Below, piece by piece: positions 8,733 to 16,704 of a DNA stretch of 34,985 nt. The notes below the pieces were generated by a model. The model saw nothing but the letters and a program-made list of their open reading frames with translations, searched no databases and was not told where the DNA came from. The stretch's first letter is position 1; every line of letters starts with the position of its first letter. The stretch is from NCBI GenBank assembly GCA_017553035.1, contig JAFZNE010000103.1, forward strand, positions 1-34,985, read 5' to 3'. The position numbers and the translations under genes are program-made. The DNA comes from Lachnospiraceae bacterium. GTDB taxonomy: Bacteria > Bacillota > Clostridia > Lachnospirales > Lachnospiraceae.

Positions 8733-8997
8733 AAATATCCTCCTGGAGTTGTGGTAATGCTTTGTGTTGAATCGAGTGCGCAGAAAGTGTTCTGCTCCGG
8801 AATAGAATGTATAGATGTGATGATCGATAGATGTGCAAAAAGAGTTTCGGTAAAAACGATAAATATGTGATAAAAAAGCTATTTGTTAATGAGGTAGATG
8901 ACCAGAAAACCAAAGGGTTTTAATCGTCGATATGAATTAAGAAAACTAAAGAAAAAAGAATTGAATAGGAAACAATAATTCTGATTCTGTAAAGGGA

Positions 8998-9026
8998 AGT
9001 TTACAGCATAACAATAATAGTGTCAA
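8998..9026 (-). promoter_or_regulatory. Possible promoter for the Rpn-like nuclease with overlapping inverted repeat
   Basis: On the minus strand TTGACA (9026-9021) and TAAACT (9003-8998) are separated by 17 bp. The -10 lies inside the perfect inverted repeat 8987-9006, as expected for a repressor site. It is about 265 bp upstream of the start codon, so the leader would be long; a closer promoter may have been missed. Confidence 0.4.
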
Positions 9027-9075
9027 CATTTATAATTAAGAAATATACTATATTTTCAAAGTAGTAATTCGGAAA

Positions 9076-9104
9076 TTGAAATTAAAGCTTTTTGGTGGTA
9101 TAGT
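9076..9104 (+). promoter_or_regulatory. Sigma-A promoter of the small secreted protein gene
   Basis: TTGAAA (9076-9081) and TATAGT (9099-9104) are separated by 17 bp, 23 bp upstream of the start codon. Confidence 0.7.
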
Positions 9105-9127
9105 AAAAGAAAAAGGGGAGGTATATC

Positions 9128-9817
9128 ATGAAAAGAAGACTATTATCGGCATTGGCAATTCTGGCGGTTGTATTGAGTATCCTGGCACCGCAGTCGGTTG
9201 AGGCTGCATCTGCCAAATCGAAGGTCAAGAAACTTGTAGCAAATATGAGCACATATGAATATGCTCTGCTGTTTGAGACAAAGCTGAGCGCGGTGGGTGA
9301 GAAATACGAGATTGTTCTTACTGATGCCGAGATGGCCAGGGCAGCAGCTTTTACGGCTCCGCTCAATGATGAAACATATATCGGCGAAGTCGGAGAATAT
9401 GGATGGGAGTATATTTACAGCGTTTCAACCTCTCTGATCAAGAAAATGTCCAAGAAGATGTTTGGCAAGGCGATTTCCTATAAGAAGCTGCCAAAAGGCA
9501 GCTGGGATAAAGTCCGCTATTTCATTGACGTGTACCGTAATGCCGACGGAAAGCCCGAGTTCTATATCTGGGACGGAGAGACCGAGACCGATTTCGAGAC
9601 CATCAAACAGACGATCAAGAAGAGCGGCAAAGGGTTTACGGTCACAAGGGACGTATTCTTCGGATATTGGGGTATAAATGAGCAAAATAATCACAAAGCC
9701 TCTAATTATCGCATAACATATACCGTTGAGAAAAATAAAGCTTCATCATACGGTTATGTTATAACCAAAATGGTTATGGAACAGACTGCGGATCTTAATT
9801 TAGCTGACGAGGACTAA
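9128..9817 (+). CDS. Secreted protein of unknown function
   Basis: A 229-residue protein with a clear Sec signal peptide: Lys/Arg start, hydrophobic core to about residue 20, likely cleavage after VEA near residue 26. There is no lipobox and no later membrane segment. The mature part is Lys-rich with mixed alpha/beta character and contains 'NADGKPEFYIWDGETETD' followed by a segment rich in aromatic residues. No catalytic motif or known domain was recognised. It has its own promoter and a GGGGAGG ribosome-binding site, and stands 75 bp from the DJ-1 family gene with no clear terminator between them. Export is fairly sure; function is not. Confidence 0.75.
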   Translation: MKRRLLSALAILAVVLSILAPQSVEAASAKSKVKKLVANMSTYEYALLFETKLSAVGEKYEIVLTDAEMARAAAFTAPLNDETYIGEVGEYGWEYIYSVSTSLIKKMSKKMFGKAISYKKLPKGSWDKVRYFIDVYRNADGKPEFYIWDGETETDFETIKQTIKKSGKGFTVTRDVFFGYWGINEQNNHKASNYRITYTVEKNKASSYGYVITKMVMEQTADLNLADED

Positions 9818-9892
9818 AACATCATTTCAGAACGAAGATTCAATCTGAGTATTCACCGCGATGTTGAGGAAACGTTAATGATAGGAGAGACT

Positions 9893-10459
9893 ATGAGCAA
9901 GGTTTATCTTTTACTGGCAGATGGGTTTGAAGAAACGGAAGCTATCGCAACTGCGGACGTCCTGATAAGAGCCGGGGTTGAGGTCGTAACGGTAGGGATC
10001 AAACCCTTTGAGATGGCTGTTACGGGATCGCACAAGATCCCGGTAGTCGCAAACAGGACTTTTGCTTCTGAAGATGCATATGATGCAAATGCCTTCGGCG
10101 ATGCTGATGCTGTGATCCTGCCCGGAGGCAAGGCCGGAACCGAGAATCTTGGCAAATGTGGAGCGGTAGCCGGAATGGTCAAGGCATATTATGACGCAGG
10201 AAAACATGTATGCGCGATCTGTGCGGCACCTACGGTTCTTGCGGCCTGCGGTATAATTGACGGTCTTGAAGTTACCTGTTATCCCGGATTTGAAACGAAA
10301 CTTGCCGATGCGATCTATGTCAATGAACCTGTGAAGGTCACAGGCACTGTGATCACCGGCCGTTCCATGGGAACCGCGATCGATTTCGGACTTGCGATCG
10401 CGAGGGCACTTGTGGGAGCTGAAACCGTCGCTAAGGTTGAGGCAAGTCTGTGCAGATAA
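9893..10459 (+). CDS. DJ-1/PfpI family protein (YajL/ThiJ-like)
   Basis: A 188-residue cytoplasmic protein of the DJ-1/PfpI superfamily. Conserved features are 'LLLADGFEETEA' with the helper Glu (E14), 'AVILPGGKAGTENL' (73-86), the nucleophile elbow 'VCAICAAPTVLA' with reactive Cys110, and 'CYPGFE' (129-134). These match the DJ-1 subfamily, reported as redox-responsive deglycase/glyoxalase-type or chaperone proteins; the in vivo substrate is disputed. ATG 9893 is chosen over the in-frame ATG 9878 because AGGAG (9883-9887) lies just before it and the family begins at this Met. It converges on glmM across a repeat and palindrome cluster. Confidence 0.9.
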   Translation: MSKVYLLLADGFEETEAIATADVLIRAGVEVVTVGIKPFEMAVTGSHKIPVVANRTFASEDAYDANAFGDADAVILPGGKAGTENLGKCGAVAGMVKAYYDAGKHVCAICAAPTVLAACGIIDGLEVTCYPGFETKLADAIYVNEPVKVTGTVITGRSMGTAIDFGLAIARALVGAETVAKVEASLCR

Positions 10460-10468
10460 CTACAGAAA

Positions 10469-10567
10469 CTTTGAAGAATGATAGCGCACTCTTAAGGAAA
10501 CATTTGAAGGGTTATAGTGCGCTCTTAGGGAAACACTTGAGGAGTGATAGCGCTCTGTCAGGGAAGC
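10469..10567. repeat. Three imperfect 33-bp tandem repeats
   Basis: Units at 10469-10501, 10502-10534 and 10535-10567 share the pattern yTTGAaGrnTkATAGyGCnCTctTaaGGaAAC. They are directly adjacent with no spacers. Each holds a near-palindromic AGYGCRCT core; AGCGCACT of unit 1 (10483-10490) is the exact reverse complement of AGTGCGCT of unit 2 (10516-10523), so paired units can fold. They start 9 bp after the DJ-1 gene stop. Confidence 0.85.
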
Positions 10568-10571
10568 AAGA

Positions 10572-10643
10572 GAATCCCGGGCGGATTATATCGAATCGGT
10601 AATACTTTCGATTCGATATAATCTGCCCGGGATTCAGGCTTTT
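10572..10643. terminator. Large palindrome between convergent genes, probable terminator
   Basis: Arms 10572-10598 and 10609-10635 (27 nt each, one G.T wobble, 10-nt loop) form a long stem containing CCCGGG. On the plus strand a short T-run (10640-10643) follows. The minus-strand side lacks a T-tract. It can terminate the DJ-1 gene and may limit glmM read-through. The arm length is more than a terminator needs, so a mobile palindromic repeat is an alternative. Confidence 0.65.
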
Positions 10644-10660
10644 AAGAGCTGCTTCAGGCT

Positions 10661-12013
10661 TTACTCTGTCACATATCCTTTTGCTTTCATTACATTTATA
10701 ATCGAATCTACTTCGCGCTCGCATTCTTCAAGAGTGCCGGCCTCGGCCATAACACGGATGACCGGTTCCGTTCCGGATTCGCGTACCAGATTGCGGCCGC
10801 CGTTGCCGAGTCTTACAGAGGACTCCGCGATCGCTTTCTGAACATCTTCATCGGCAAGAGTCGTTGCTTTATCGGTAACGCGTATGTTCTTCAGGACCTG
10901 AGGATAGATGCGCATGGGACTTGCGAGATCGGAGAGTTTCATCTTCTTCTCAAGCATTACTTCCATGATCTTGAGAGAGGTCAGAACGCCGTCTCCGGTA
11001 ACCATATGCTTTCTGAAAATGATGTGGCCCGAATTCTCACCGCCGATGGAGAAATCGTTCGCTGCCATACATTCGCTGACATACTTGTCGCCGACCTTGG
11101 TCTTTTCGTAGCTCACACCGAGCTTGTCAAGAGCCTTGTATAGACCGAAGTTGGACATTACGGTCGTAACTACGGTATTACCGTTCAATTCTCCACGGTC
11201 TTTCATGTATGAAGCACATACATACATGATCTGGTCGCCGTCGATAACAGTGCCTTTTTCATCAACCGCAAGGCATCTGTCGGCATCGCCGTCATAAGCA
11301 AATCCCACATCAAGATTATTATCGACAACAAACTTCTGCAGTCCTTCGATATGTGTGGAACCGCAGCCGGTATTGATATTGGTGCCGTTAGGCTCATTGG
11401 ACATAACGTAGGTCTTGGCACCGAGGGCATCAAATACACCCTTGGCTACAGTAGTGGCCGAACCGTTGGCAAGGTCGAGTCCGACACGCATGTCTTTGAA
11501 ACTTCTTGTGGCAAGCGCGATGAGATGTCCGATGTAACGGTTACGTCCGCTTGCGTAATCAACGGTCCTTCCGATGTTTTCGCCTGTTGCGAAAGGAATA
11601 TCGGGACCGAGTCCGTCTATGTAATTTTCTATCAGCTGCTCTACACCGGCATCCATCTTGTTGCCGTCGGCGCTGATGAGCTTGATGCCGTTGTCGTAGA
11701 AGGGATTGTGGCTTGCGGAGATCATAATGCCGCAATCAAAATCATCACTTCTTACAAGATATGAAACGCTCGGGGTCGGAGTTACATGGAGCAGATAAGC
11801 GTCCGCGCCTGCTGCGGTAAGTCCCGCGACCAGAGAATATTCGAACATATAGCTGGAGCGCCGGGTGTCTTTGCCGATCACGACTTTGGCTTTCTTTCCG
11901 GCATGTACTCCGTAGTACCAGCCTACGTACAGACCGACCTTGTATGCATGTTCTACCGTGAGTTTTACATTGGCTTCGCCTCTGAAGCCGTCAGTTCCGA
12001 AATACTTTCCCAT
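10661..12013 (-). CDS. glmM: Phosphoglucosamine mutase
   Basis: A 450-residue cytoplasmic enzyme of the alpha-D-phosphohexomutase family that converts glucosamine-6-phosphate to glucosamine-1-phosphate, on the path to UDP-GlcNAc and peptidoglycan. The start 'MGKYFGTDGFRGEAN' is the canonical GlmM N-terminus. The phosphoserine loop ISASHNP has its Ser at 101, the metal loop DGDADR is at 241-246, the sugar loop GGENSGH lies near 320, and the phosphate loop RESGTEP lies near 410. All are intact and length is normal. An in-frame ATG 60 bp upstream (12073) exists, but the conserved start and an AAAGGA site support 12013. Strong promoter at 12082-12110; divergent from the HExxH lipoprotein. Confidence 0.96.
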   Translation of the reverse strand: MGKYFGTDGFRGEANVKLTVEHAYKVGLYVGWYYGVHAGKKAKVVIGKDTRRSSYMFEYSLVAGLTAAGADAYLLHVTPTPSVSYLVRSDDFDCGIMISASHNPFYDNGIKLISADGNKMDAGVEQLIENYIDGLGPDIPFATGENIGRTVDYASGRNRYIGHLIALATRSFKDMRVGLDLANGSATTVAKGVFDALGAKTYVMSNEPNGTNINTGCGSTHIEGLQKFVVDNNLDVGFAYDGDADRCLAVDEKGTVIDGDQIMYVCASYMKDRGELNGNTVVTTVMSNFGLYKALDKLGVSYEKTKVGDKYVSECMAANDFSIGGENSGHIIFRKHMVTGDGVLTSLKIMEVMLEKKMKLSDLASPMRIYPQVLKNIRVTDKATTLADEDVQKAIAESSVRLGNGGRNLVRESGTEPVIRVMAEAGTLEECEREVDSIINVMKAKGYVTE

Positions 12014-12081
12014 AAAATGATCCTTTCGCTTTTCCCGGATATTTTGAAGCCGGGACATCAATATTTTCACCAACGTTAAAA

Positions 12082-12110
12082 AGTATAATTCTTCGAGATT
12101 ATTTTTTCAA
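12082..12110 (-). promoter_or_regulatory. Sigma-A promoter of glmM
   Basis: On the minus strand TTGAAA (12110-12105) and TATACT (12087-12082) are separated by 17 bp, about 70 bp before the glmM start codon. A small CCCGG/CCGGG hairpin lies in the leader (12035-12055). Confidence 0.75.
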
Positions 12111-12127
12111 TGAAAAATGCAGAATCC

Positions 12128-12156
12128 TTGCAATTTTTTCCTTGAAAGCGTATATT
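12128..12156 (+). promoter_or_regulatory. Sigma-A promoter of the HExxH lipoprotein gene
   Basis: TTGCAA (12128-12133) and TATATT (12151-12156) are separated by 17 bp. The -35 elements of this promoter and the glmM promoter are only 17 bp apart back to back, so polymerases may interfere. Confidence 0.65.
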
Positions 12157-12204
12157 GGTAAAGAAGAGAAATGAGGCAACTGCTATTTCGGAGGATAATT
12201 GACA

Positions 12205-14595
12205 GTGGAAAGTATCATCAATTTACGAAAAAATATAATTTTGGGCATTTTCATCCTGCTTGCGGTAGTGATCATGGCAGGCTGCAACAGGGATGTGGAC
12301 GGACCGGTCACACCCGGCGGAGCGGACAATCCGACGGATGCCGTGACCGCAACACCCAAGCCGACGGCGACTCCGGCACCGACAGCTACACCGACACCTA
12401 CACCGAGCCCCACACCTACACCGGTTCCGAGGGTTCAGGATGTTTTCGACAAGACCGATGATGACGGTGTTTATTCGAAAAAGGCCGCATTTACCGACAT
12501 GGGATTGTCGGATATGTATTATGTCGGAGGCAGGATCATTTTTTCCAATATTCCGCGGGAAGAGTATGAGAATGAATATGTATACGGCGGCTCTACACGC
12601 GTAGTGCACGCTTCAGCGGCCACAACACCCGGAGCTTCCGACAGCAGACAGGGTGTAATTCCGACAGCCGACACCGGTGATGTCCATGCCGATGTGGATG
12701 ACGGCGAAGATGATGATCTCTATGACGACGATGACTATTACGACGATGACTGGTACGGTGATGATGGGTATGATTCCGATTATTATGAGAACTGTACCTT
12801 GTACCTTTACTCGGTCGATCCGGCTACCTGGGACACCAAGGAAATCACTCTTAAAGGCTGGAACTTCTATGCATCCGTGATCACACCGATAAACAACGGA
12901 ACATTTGCCCTTACGCAGTACAATAAAGAGGAAGTCCGCATTTATGACAATATGCTGAACCTGCTGAATACATATACTTTAGAAGATATGTATCTGAACG
13001 GCGATTATGAAATAGCTTCAGACGGAAGCGAGTTGTGGTATATAAAGGAAAACGCGTTGTTCTGCTATGATTTTGCTACAGGCGAGGTTAAGGAAACGGA
13101 CTTTCTGGATGGCCTGACTGCTTCGTATTTCCCGGACAATTTCGGAAGCAGTTTTGGGATCGTCCAGGCTTATGAGAAGGTCAGCTACAACAATTATAAT
13201 TATTACAACCTCTATTTTGATACCGTTACGGGGGAATACCTGGGCAGGACTGACAGCTGGACCAAGTATATTTATTCTCCCGATAAAAAGAAAGCGGTAA
13301 GGCTGAATAGCGGAGACGGGTACACGATCGAAATCTACGAATGCACCGAGGAGAATTATCTCCCGGGAGAGCCGGGGACCGATCCGGAGACCGGAGAAGA
13401 GCTTCCGCCTTCGGTTGAACCGGTATGCAAGCTGAATATCGAGAATACATCGGAAGTCGGGTCTGCCCTGATCGACTGGGAGCGTAATATCCTTATTACA
13501 AATGTTTATTACAGAGGTGTTCTGGGCGGTCTGTATGAATACACCGCATATTCGATGATCGCGGGCAATAAGATCTCGAATTATGTGGTTGATATTGCAA
13601 GTAACAAATCGCTGTATTATACCTTCGATCCCAATGAGGGTTTGTATTACACCGATATCTGCGATGAAGATTACAATGTGAACCTGACTGCATGGGATTA
13701 TTCGACGGATACCGTCAGAGAGTTCCCCCAGTCATTCAGGAAATTTACGGATATTCCCGAAGCCGTTGAGCAGAAACGCCGGGAACTTGAAGAGAAATAC
13801 GGATTTTATTTCTACATCGGAACCGAAGTATTCGCAAACGATTTCGATTATGACCTGACGATCTACAAGGATTACGACAACGTTCTCCAGCAGATGGAAG
13901 TGATCGATGAAGTTCTTTCGATATATCCCGAAGGCTTCTTCGAACAGTTCAAATACGCCGGGATCAAGACACTTTCAATCTACCTGTGCGGCGGATTTAC
14001 GAAGAGAGCTGGAGAAAGCAATACGATCGAAGATGCGATCGCGCTTGCCTGTGTATTCGGATATGAGCGTGCTCTTGCGCTTGACCTTAACTGGTCGTAC
14101 TGCCTGAAGCGCACCATCGTACATGAGATCTCGCACTGGATCGACGGCAGGATCAATTCGGGCGGCAGCCTCGGAGGTTATGCCGATTTTGAAGAGGACT
14201 GGCTGAAATACAATCCTGATGATTATACCTACAAATACAGCTATGTCAGCGGAAGAACGATCTGGAAATACATTTACGATTCGACCGGAACCAATGAAAA
14301 TACTTATTTCATCGATTCCTACAGCCAGACATATCCTACCGAGGACAGGGCAAGGCTGTTCGAATACCTGATGTACAATGATGATGAGGAGTACAGTGAT
14401 TATCTGGCCGTACCGAATCTCCAGAATAAGCTGAAATTCTTCTTTGAAGCGATCAGAAAAGGCTTCGATTGTTCGACATGGCCGGAGAAGACCGTATGGG
14501 AGGAGAAGCTCGAAGAAAAGATAAAAGCACGCGAACAGGCCGAGGCCGACGCACAGGCCGGAGATGATGCTCCCGCCGATAATACGGAGCCGTAA
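12205..14595 (+). CDS. Large lipoprotein with HExxH zinc metallopeptidase domain
   Basis: About 796 residues. A lipoprotein signal ends in IMAGC (acylated Cys 27), followed by a Thr/Pro spacer. A strikingly acidic Asp/Tyr stretch (about 155-195, codons near 12690-12790) follows. The middle (about 200-500) has repeated beta-type segments that read like a propeller ('GSELWYIKENALFCYDFATG'). The C-terminal part carries 'RTIVHEISHWIDGRI' with the zinc motif H640-E641-x-x-H644. A candidate third ligand is E713 in 'YPTEDRARLFEYLM', matching the gluzincin pattern HExxH...E. It is probably an outward-facing zinc peptidase anchored to the membrane; the substrate is unknown. GGAGG at 12190-12194 gives 10-nt spacing to GTG 12205 and 4 nt to the in-frame TTG 12199, so either may be the start. 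No close named family was recognised. Confidence 0.78.
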   Translation: MESIINLRKNIILGIFILLAVVIMAGCNRDVDGPVTPGGADNPTDAVTATPKPTATPAPTATPTPTPSPTPTPVPRVQDVFDKTDDDGVYSKKAAFTDMGLSDMYYVGGRIIFSNIPREEYENEYVYGGSTRVVHASAATTPGASDSRQGVIPTADTGDVHADVDDGEDDDLYDDDDYYDDDWYGDDGYDSDYYENCTLYLYSVDPATWDTKEITLKGWNFYASVITPINNGTFALTQYNKEEVRIYDNMLNLLNTYTLEDMYLNGDYEIASDGSELWYIKENALFCYDFATGEVKETDFLDGLTASYFPDNFGSSFGIVQAYEKVSYNNYNYYNLYFDTVTGEYLGRTDSWTKYIYSPDKKKAVRLNSGDGYTIEIYECTEENYLPGEPGTDPETGEELPPSVEPVCKLNIENTSEVGSALIDWERNILITNVYYRGVLGGLYEYTAYSMIAGNKISNYVVDIASNKSLYYTFDPNEGLYYTDICDEDYNVNLTAWDYSTDTVREFPQSFRKFTDIPEAVEQKRRELEEKYGFYFYIGTEVFANDFDYDLTIYKDYDNVLQQMEVIDEVLSIYPEGFFEQFKYAGIKTLSIYLCGGFTKRAGESNTIEDAIALACVFGYERALALDLNWSYCLKRTIVHEISHWIDGRINSGGSLGGYADFEEDWLKYNPDDYTYKYSYVSGRTIWKYIYDSTGTNENTYFIDSYSQTYPTEDRARLFEYLMYNDDEEYSDYLAVPNLQNKLKFFFEAIRKGFDCSTWPEKTVWEEKLEEKIKAREQAEADAQAGDDAPADNTEP

Positions 14596-14626
14596 GAAAG
14601 CCGACCGGGTGTCAGAAAAATAGTAT

Positions 14627-14655
14627 TTGAAAAAGGCAGACGGTTGTGATATACT
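14627..14655 (+). promoter_or_regulatory. Sigma-A promoter of the tig-clpP-clpX cluster
   Basis: TTGAAA (14627-14632) and TATACT (14650-14655) are separated by 17 bp, 34 bp before the tig start codon. No CtsR-like heptad repeat or CIRCE element was seen nearby, so the clp genes appear to use this housekeeping promoter. Confidence 0.78.
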
Positions 14656-14689
14656 GTTTAGGATTTTGAAATATATCAGGAGGAGTTTT

Positions 14690-15976
14690 ATGAGCTTTAA
14701 GACAGAAGATTTAGGAAATAGCACGGTCAAGCTGACTATAGAAGTAGGTGCTGATGAATTTGAGAAGGCATGTGAAAGATCTTATTTAAAGAACAGGGGG
14801 AAGATCAATCTGCCCGGATTCCGTCCCGGCAAGGCTCCGAGAGGCCTTATCGAGAAGAACTACGGCCCGGGAGTATTCTTTGAGGATGCAGCCAACGAGC
14901 TGATCGACGAGGAATATCCGAAGGCTGCCGAAGAGAGCGGACTTGAGATCGTTTCGAGACCTGAGATAGACGTTGAACAGATAGAAAAAGGCAAGAACTT
15001 CATTTTTACCGCAACTGTAGCTGTTAAGCCCGAAATAGAGCTTGGACAGTACAAGGGCGTAGAAGTTGATAAGGTCGAAGTTGAAGTAAGCGATGAAGAG
15101 GTCACCGCCGAGATCGACAGGGCAAGAGAGCAGAATTCGAGAATGGTTACGGTTGATGACCGTCCCGTTCAGGATAAGGATATCGTAAATATCGACTACT
15201 CGGGATCTATGGACGGCGTATTGTTCGAGGGCGGAACAGCTCAGGGACATGATCTTACGATCGGTTCACATTCATTTATCGATACATTTGAGGATCAGAT
15301 CATCGGCAAGAATATCGGCGACGAATTCGATGTCAATGTAAGTTTCCCCGACAAGTATCATGAGGAGAGCCTGGCCGGCAAGCCCGCAGTATTCAGAGTC
15401 AAGGTTAACGGGATCAAGATGAAGGAACTTCCCGAGGCCGATGATGACTTTGCTTCGGAGGTTTCCGATTTTGATACTCTTGAGGAGTACAAGGCAGATA
15501 TCAGGAAGAACCTCGAAGAGAAGAAGAGCAAAGAGGTAAGGGCAGCCAAGGAAGACGCTGTTATCAGCAAGATCATAGAGAGCTCGAAGATAGAACTTCC
15601 CAAAGGCATGATCGATCTTCAGAAGGAGCGCATGGCCGAGAATTTTGCTCAGAGACTTCAGTATCAGGGCATGTCTCTTGAACAGTATATGAAGTTTACA
15701 GGCATGACCGCACAGCAGTTCCTTGATGATCTTGAACCTGCAGCGATCACCCAGATCAAGACCAGACTCGTACTTGAGGCTGTTGTCAAGGCCGAGAACC
15801 TTGAAGTTTCCGACGAAGATCTCGAGAAAGAGTTCCAGGATATGGCTTCAAGATACAACATGGAAGTCGATAAGGTAAAAGAACTTATCGGCGAGAAGGA
15901 AAAAGAAACAATACGTATGGATCTCGCGGTAGAGAAGGCTGCTACATTTGTAGCCGACGCTGCGGTTGAGGTTTGA
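14690..15976 (+). CDS. tig: Trigger factor, ribosome-associated chaperone and prolyl isomerase
   Basis: A 428-residue protein that binds ribosomal protein L23 at the exit tunnel and shields nascent chains. The N-terminal ribosome-binding signature GFRPGKAP is at 43-50. The FKBP-type isomerase domain follows (about 150-240, 'DIVNIDYSGSMDGVLFEGG'). A long helical chaperone domain extends to the C-terminus. Length and order are standard. ATG 14690 is chosen because AGGAGGAG lies just upstream and the family begins with this short beta-strand start. It is first in the tig-clpP-clpX-engB order, 32 bp before clpP. Confidence 0.96.
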   Translation: MSFKTEDLGNSTVKLTIEVGADEFEKACERSYLKNRGKINLPGFRPGKAPRGLIEKNYGPGVFFEDAANELIDEEYPKAAEESGLEIVSRPEIDVEQIEKGKNFIFTATVAVKPEIELGQYKGVEVDKVEVEVSDEEVTAEIDRAREQNSRMVTVDDRPVQDKDIVNIDYSGSMDGVLFEGGTAQGHDLTIGSHSFIDTFEDQIIGKNIGDEFDVNVSFPDKYHEESLAGKPAVFRVKVNGIKMKELPEADDDFASEVSDFDTLEEYKADIRKNLEEKKSKEVRAAKEDAVISKIIESSKIELPKGMIDLQKERMAENFAQRLQYQGMSLEQYMKFTGMTAQQFLDDLEPAAITQIKTRLVLEAVVKAENLEVSDEDLEKEFQDMASRYNMEVDKVKELIGEKEKETIRMDLAVEKAATFVADAAVEV

Positions 15977-16008
15977 TATTGAGTTTACAGACGACACGGA
16001 GGTAATGT

Positions 16009-16593
16009 ATGAGTTTAGTACCTTATGTAATAGAGCAGACGAGCCGCGGCGAGCGTTCATACGATATTTATTCGAGACTGCTGAAGGACAGGATCATCTT
16101 CCTTTCGGAAGAGGTCAATGATGTTACTTCGAGCCTGGTTGTTGCGCAGCTGCTGTTCCTGGAATCGGAAGATCCCAACAAGGACATCAATTTCTATATC
16201 GACAGCCCCGGCGGATCGGTTTCCGCAGGTCTTGCTATTTACGATACGATGCAGTACATCAAATGTGACGTTTCGACGATCTGTATCGGTCTTGCGGCCA
16301 GCATGGGTGCTTTCCTGCTTGCCGGCGGAGCGAAGGGCAAACGTATGGCTCTTCCCAATTCCGAGATCATGATCCATCAGCCTTCGGGCGGAGCAAGAGG
16401 TCAGGCTACCGAGATCCAGATCGTTGCCGAGAATATTTTGAAGACCAAGAAGAAGCTGAACGAGATGCTTGCCGCCAATACCGGTAAACCCCTCGAGCAG
16501 GTTGAAAAGGATACAGACAGAGATTATTATATGAGTGCCCAGGAAGCACTTGAGTACGGACTTATCGACAAGATCATCGAGAAGCGTGCATGA
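16009..16593 (+). CDS. clpP: ATP-dependent Clp protease proteolytic subunit
   Basis: A 194-residue serine protease subunit forming the tetradecameric ClpP chamber, fed by ClpX (and ClpC/ClpA-type unfoldases). The catalytic triad is complete: Ser98 in GLAASMGAF, His123 in [12 protein letters not shown] and Asp172 in [10 protein letters not shown]. The substrate-binding glycine motif [10 protein letters not shown] is at 65-74. The N-terminus '[20 protein letters not shown]' matches the axial loop region, with only a very short propeptide. GGAGG is 6 nt before ATG 16009; an out-of-frame ATG at 16005 is ignored. Confidence 0.97.
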   Translation: MSLVPYVIEQTSRGERSYDIYSRLLKDRIIFLSEEVNDVTSSLVVAQLLFLESEDPNKDINFYIDSPGGSVSAGLAIYDTMQYIKCDVSTICIGLAASMGAFLLAGGAKGKRMALPNSEIMIHQPSGGARGQATEIQIVAENILKTKKKLNEMLAANTGKPLEQVEKDTDRDYYMSAQEALEYGLIDKIIEKRA

Positions 16594-16600
16594 GGTTTAA

Positions 16601-16661
16601 AGTTTGAAAGTGCATTGCACTTTCAAACTGCGCGCATCGGTGTCGAGAGCGCCACCGATGC
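16601..16661 (+). other. Two consecutive hairpins in the clpP-clpX gap
   Basis: AGTTTGAAAGTGC (16601-16613) pairs with GCACTTTCAAACT (16617-16629), a perfect 13-bp stem with a 3-nt loop. GCATCGGTG (16634-16642) pairs with CACCGATGC (16653-16661), a 9-bp stem. Neither is followed by a T-run, so they look like an mRNA processing or stability element, or a partial attenuator, inside an operon. Confidence 0.7.
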
Positions 16662-16704
16662 AACCATCAGCCGGTCGCGGTGCTCCCGGCATGGAGGTTA
16701 AAAA

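Larger units (their letters stand above)
8733..9127. other. AT-rich intergenic region between divergent genes
   Basis: About 395 bp without a credible gene, visibly more AT-rich than the surroundings. It contains the divergent promoters for the nuclease (minus) and the small secreted protein (plus), and a perfect inverted repeat CTGTAAA/TTTACAG (8987-8993 and 9000-9006). Nothing else was recognised. Confidence 0.6.

Noticed and set aside
7564-9127. The nuclease locus as a complete insertion sequence
   Set aside because: No terminal inverted repeats or target-site duplication could be found on either side.
10469-10567. Three direct repeats that might be a small CRISPR array
   Set aside because: The units are adjacent without unique spacers and no cas genes are nearby.
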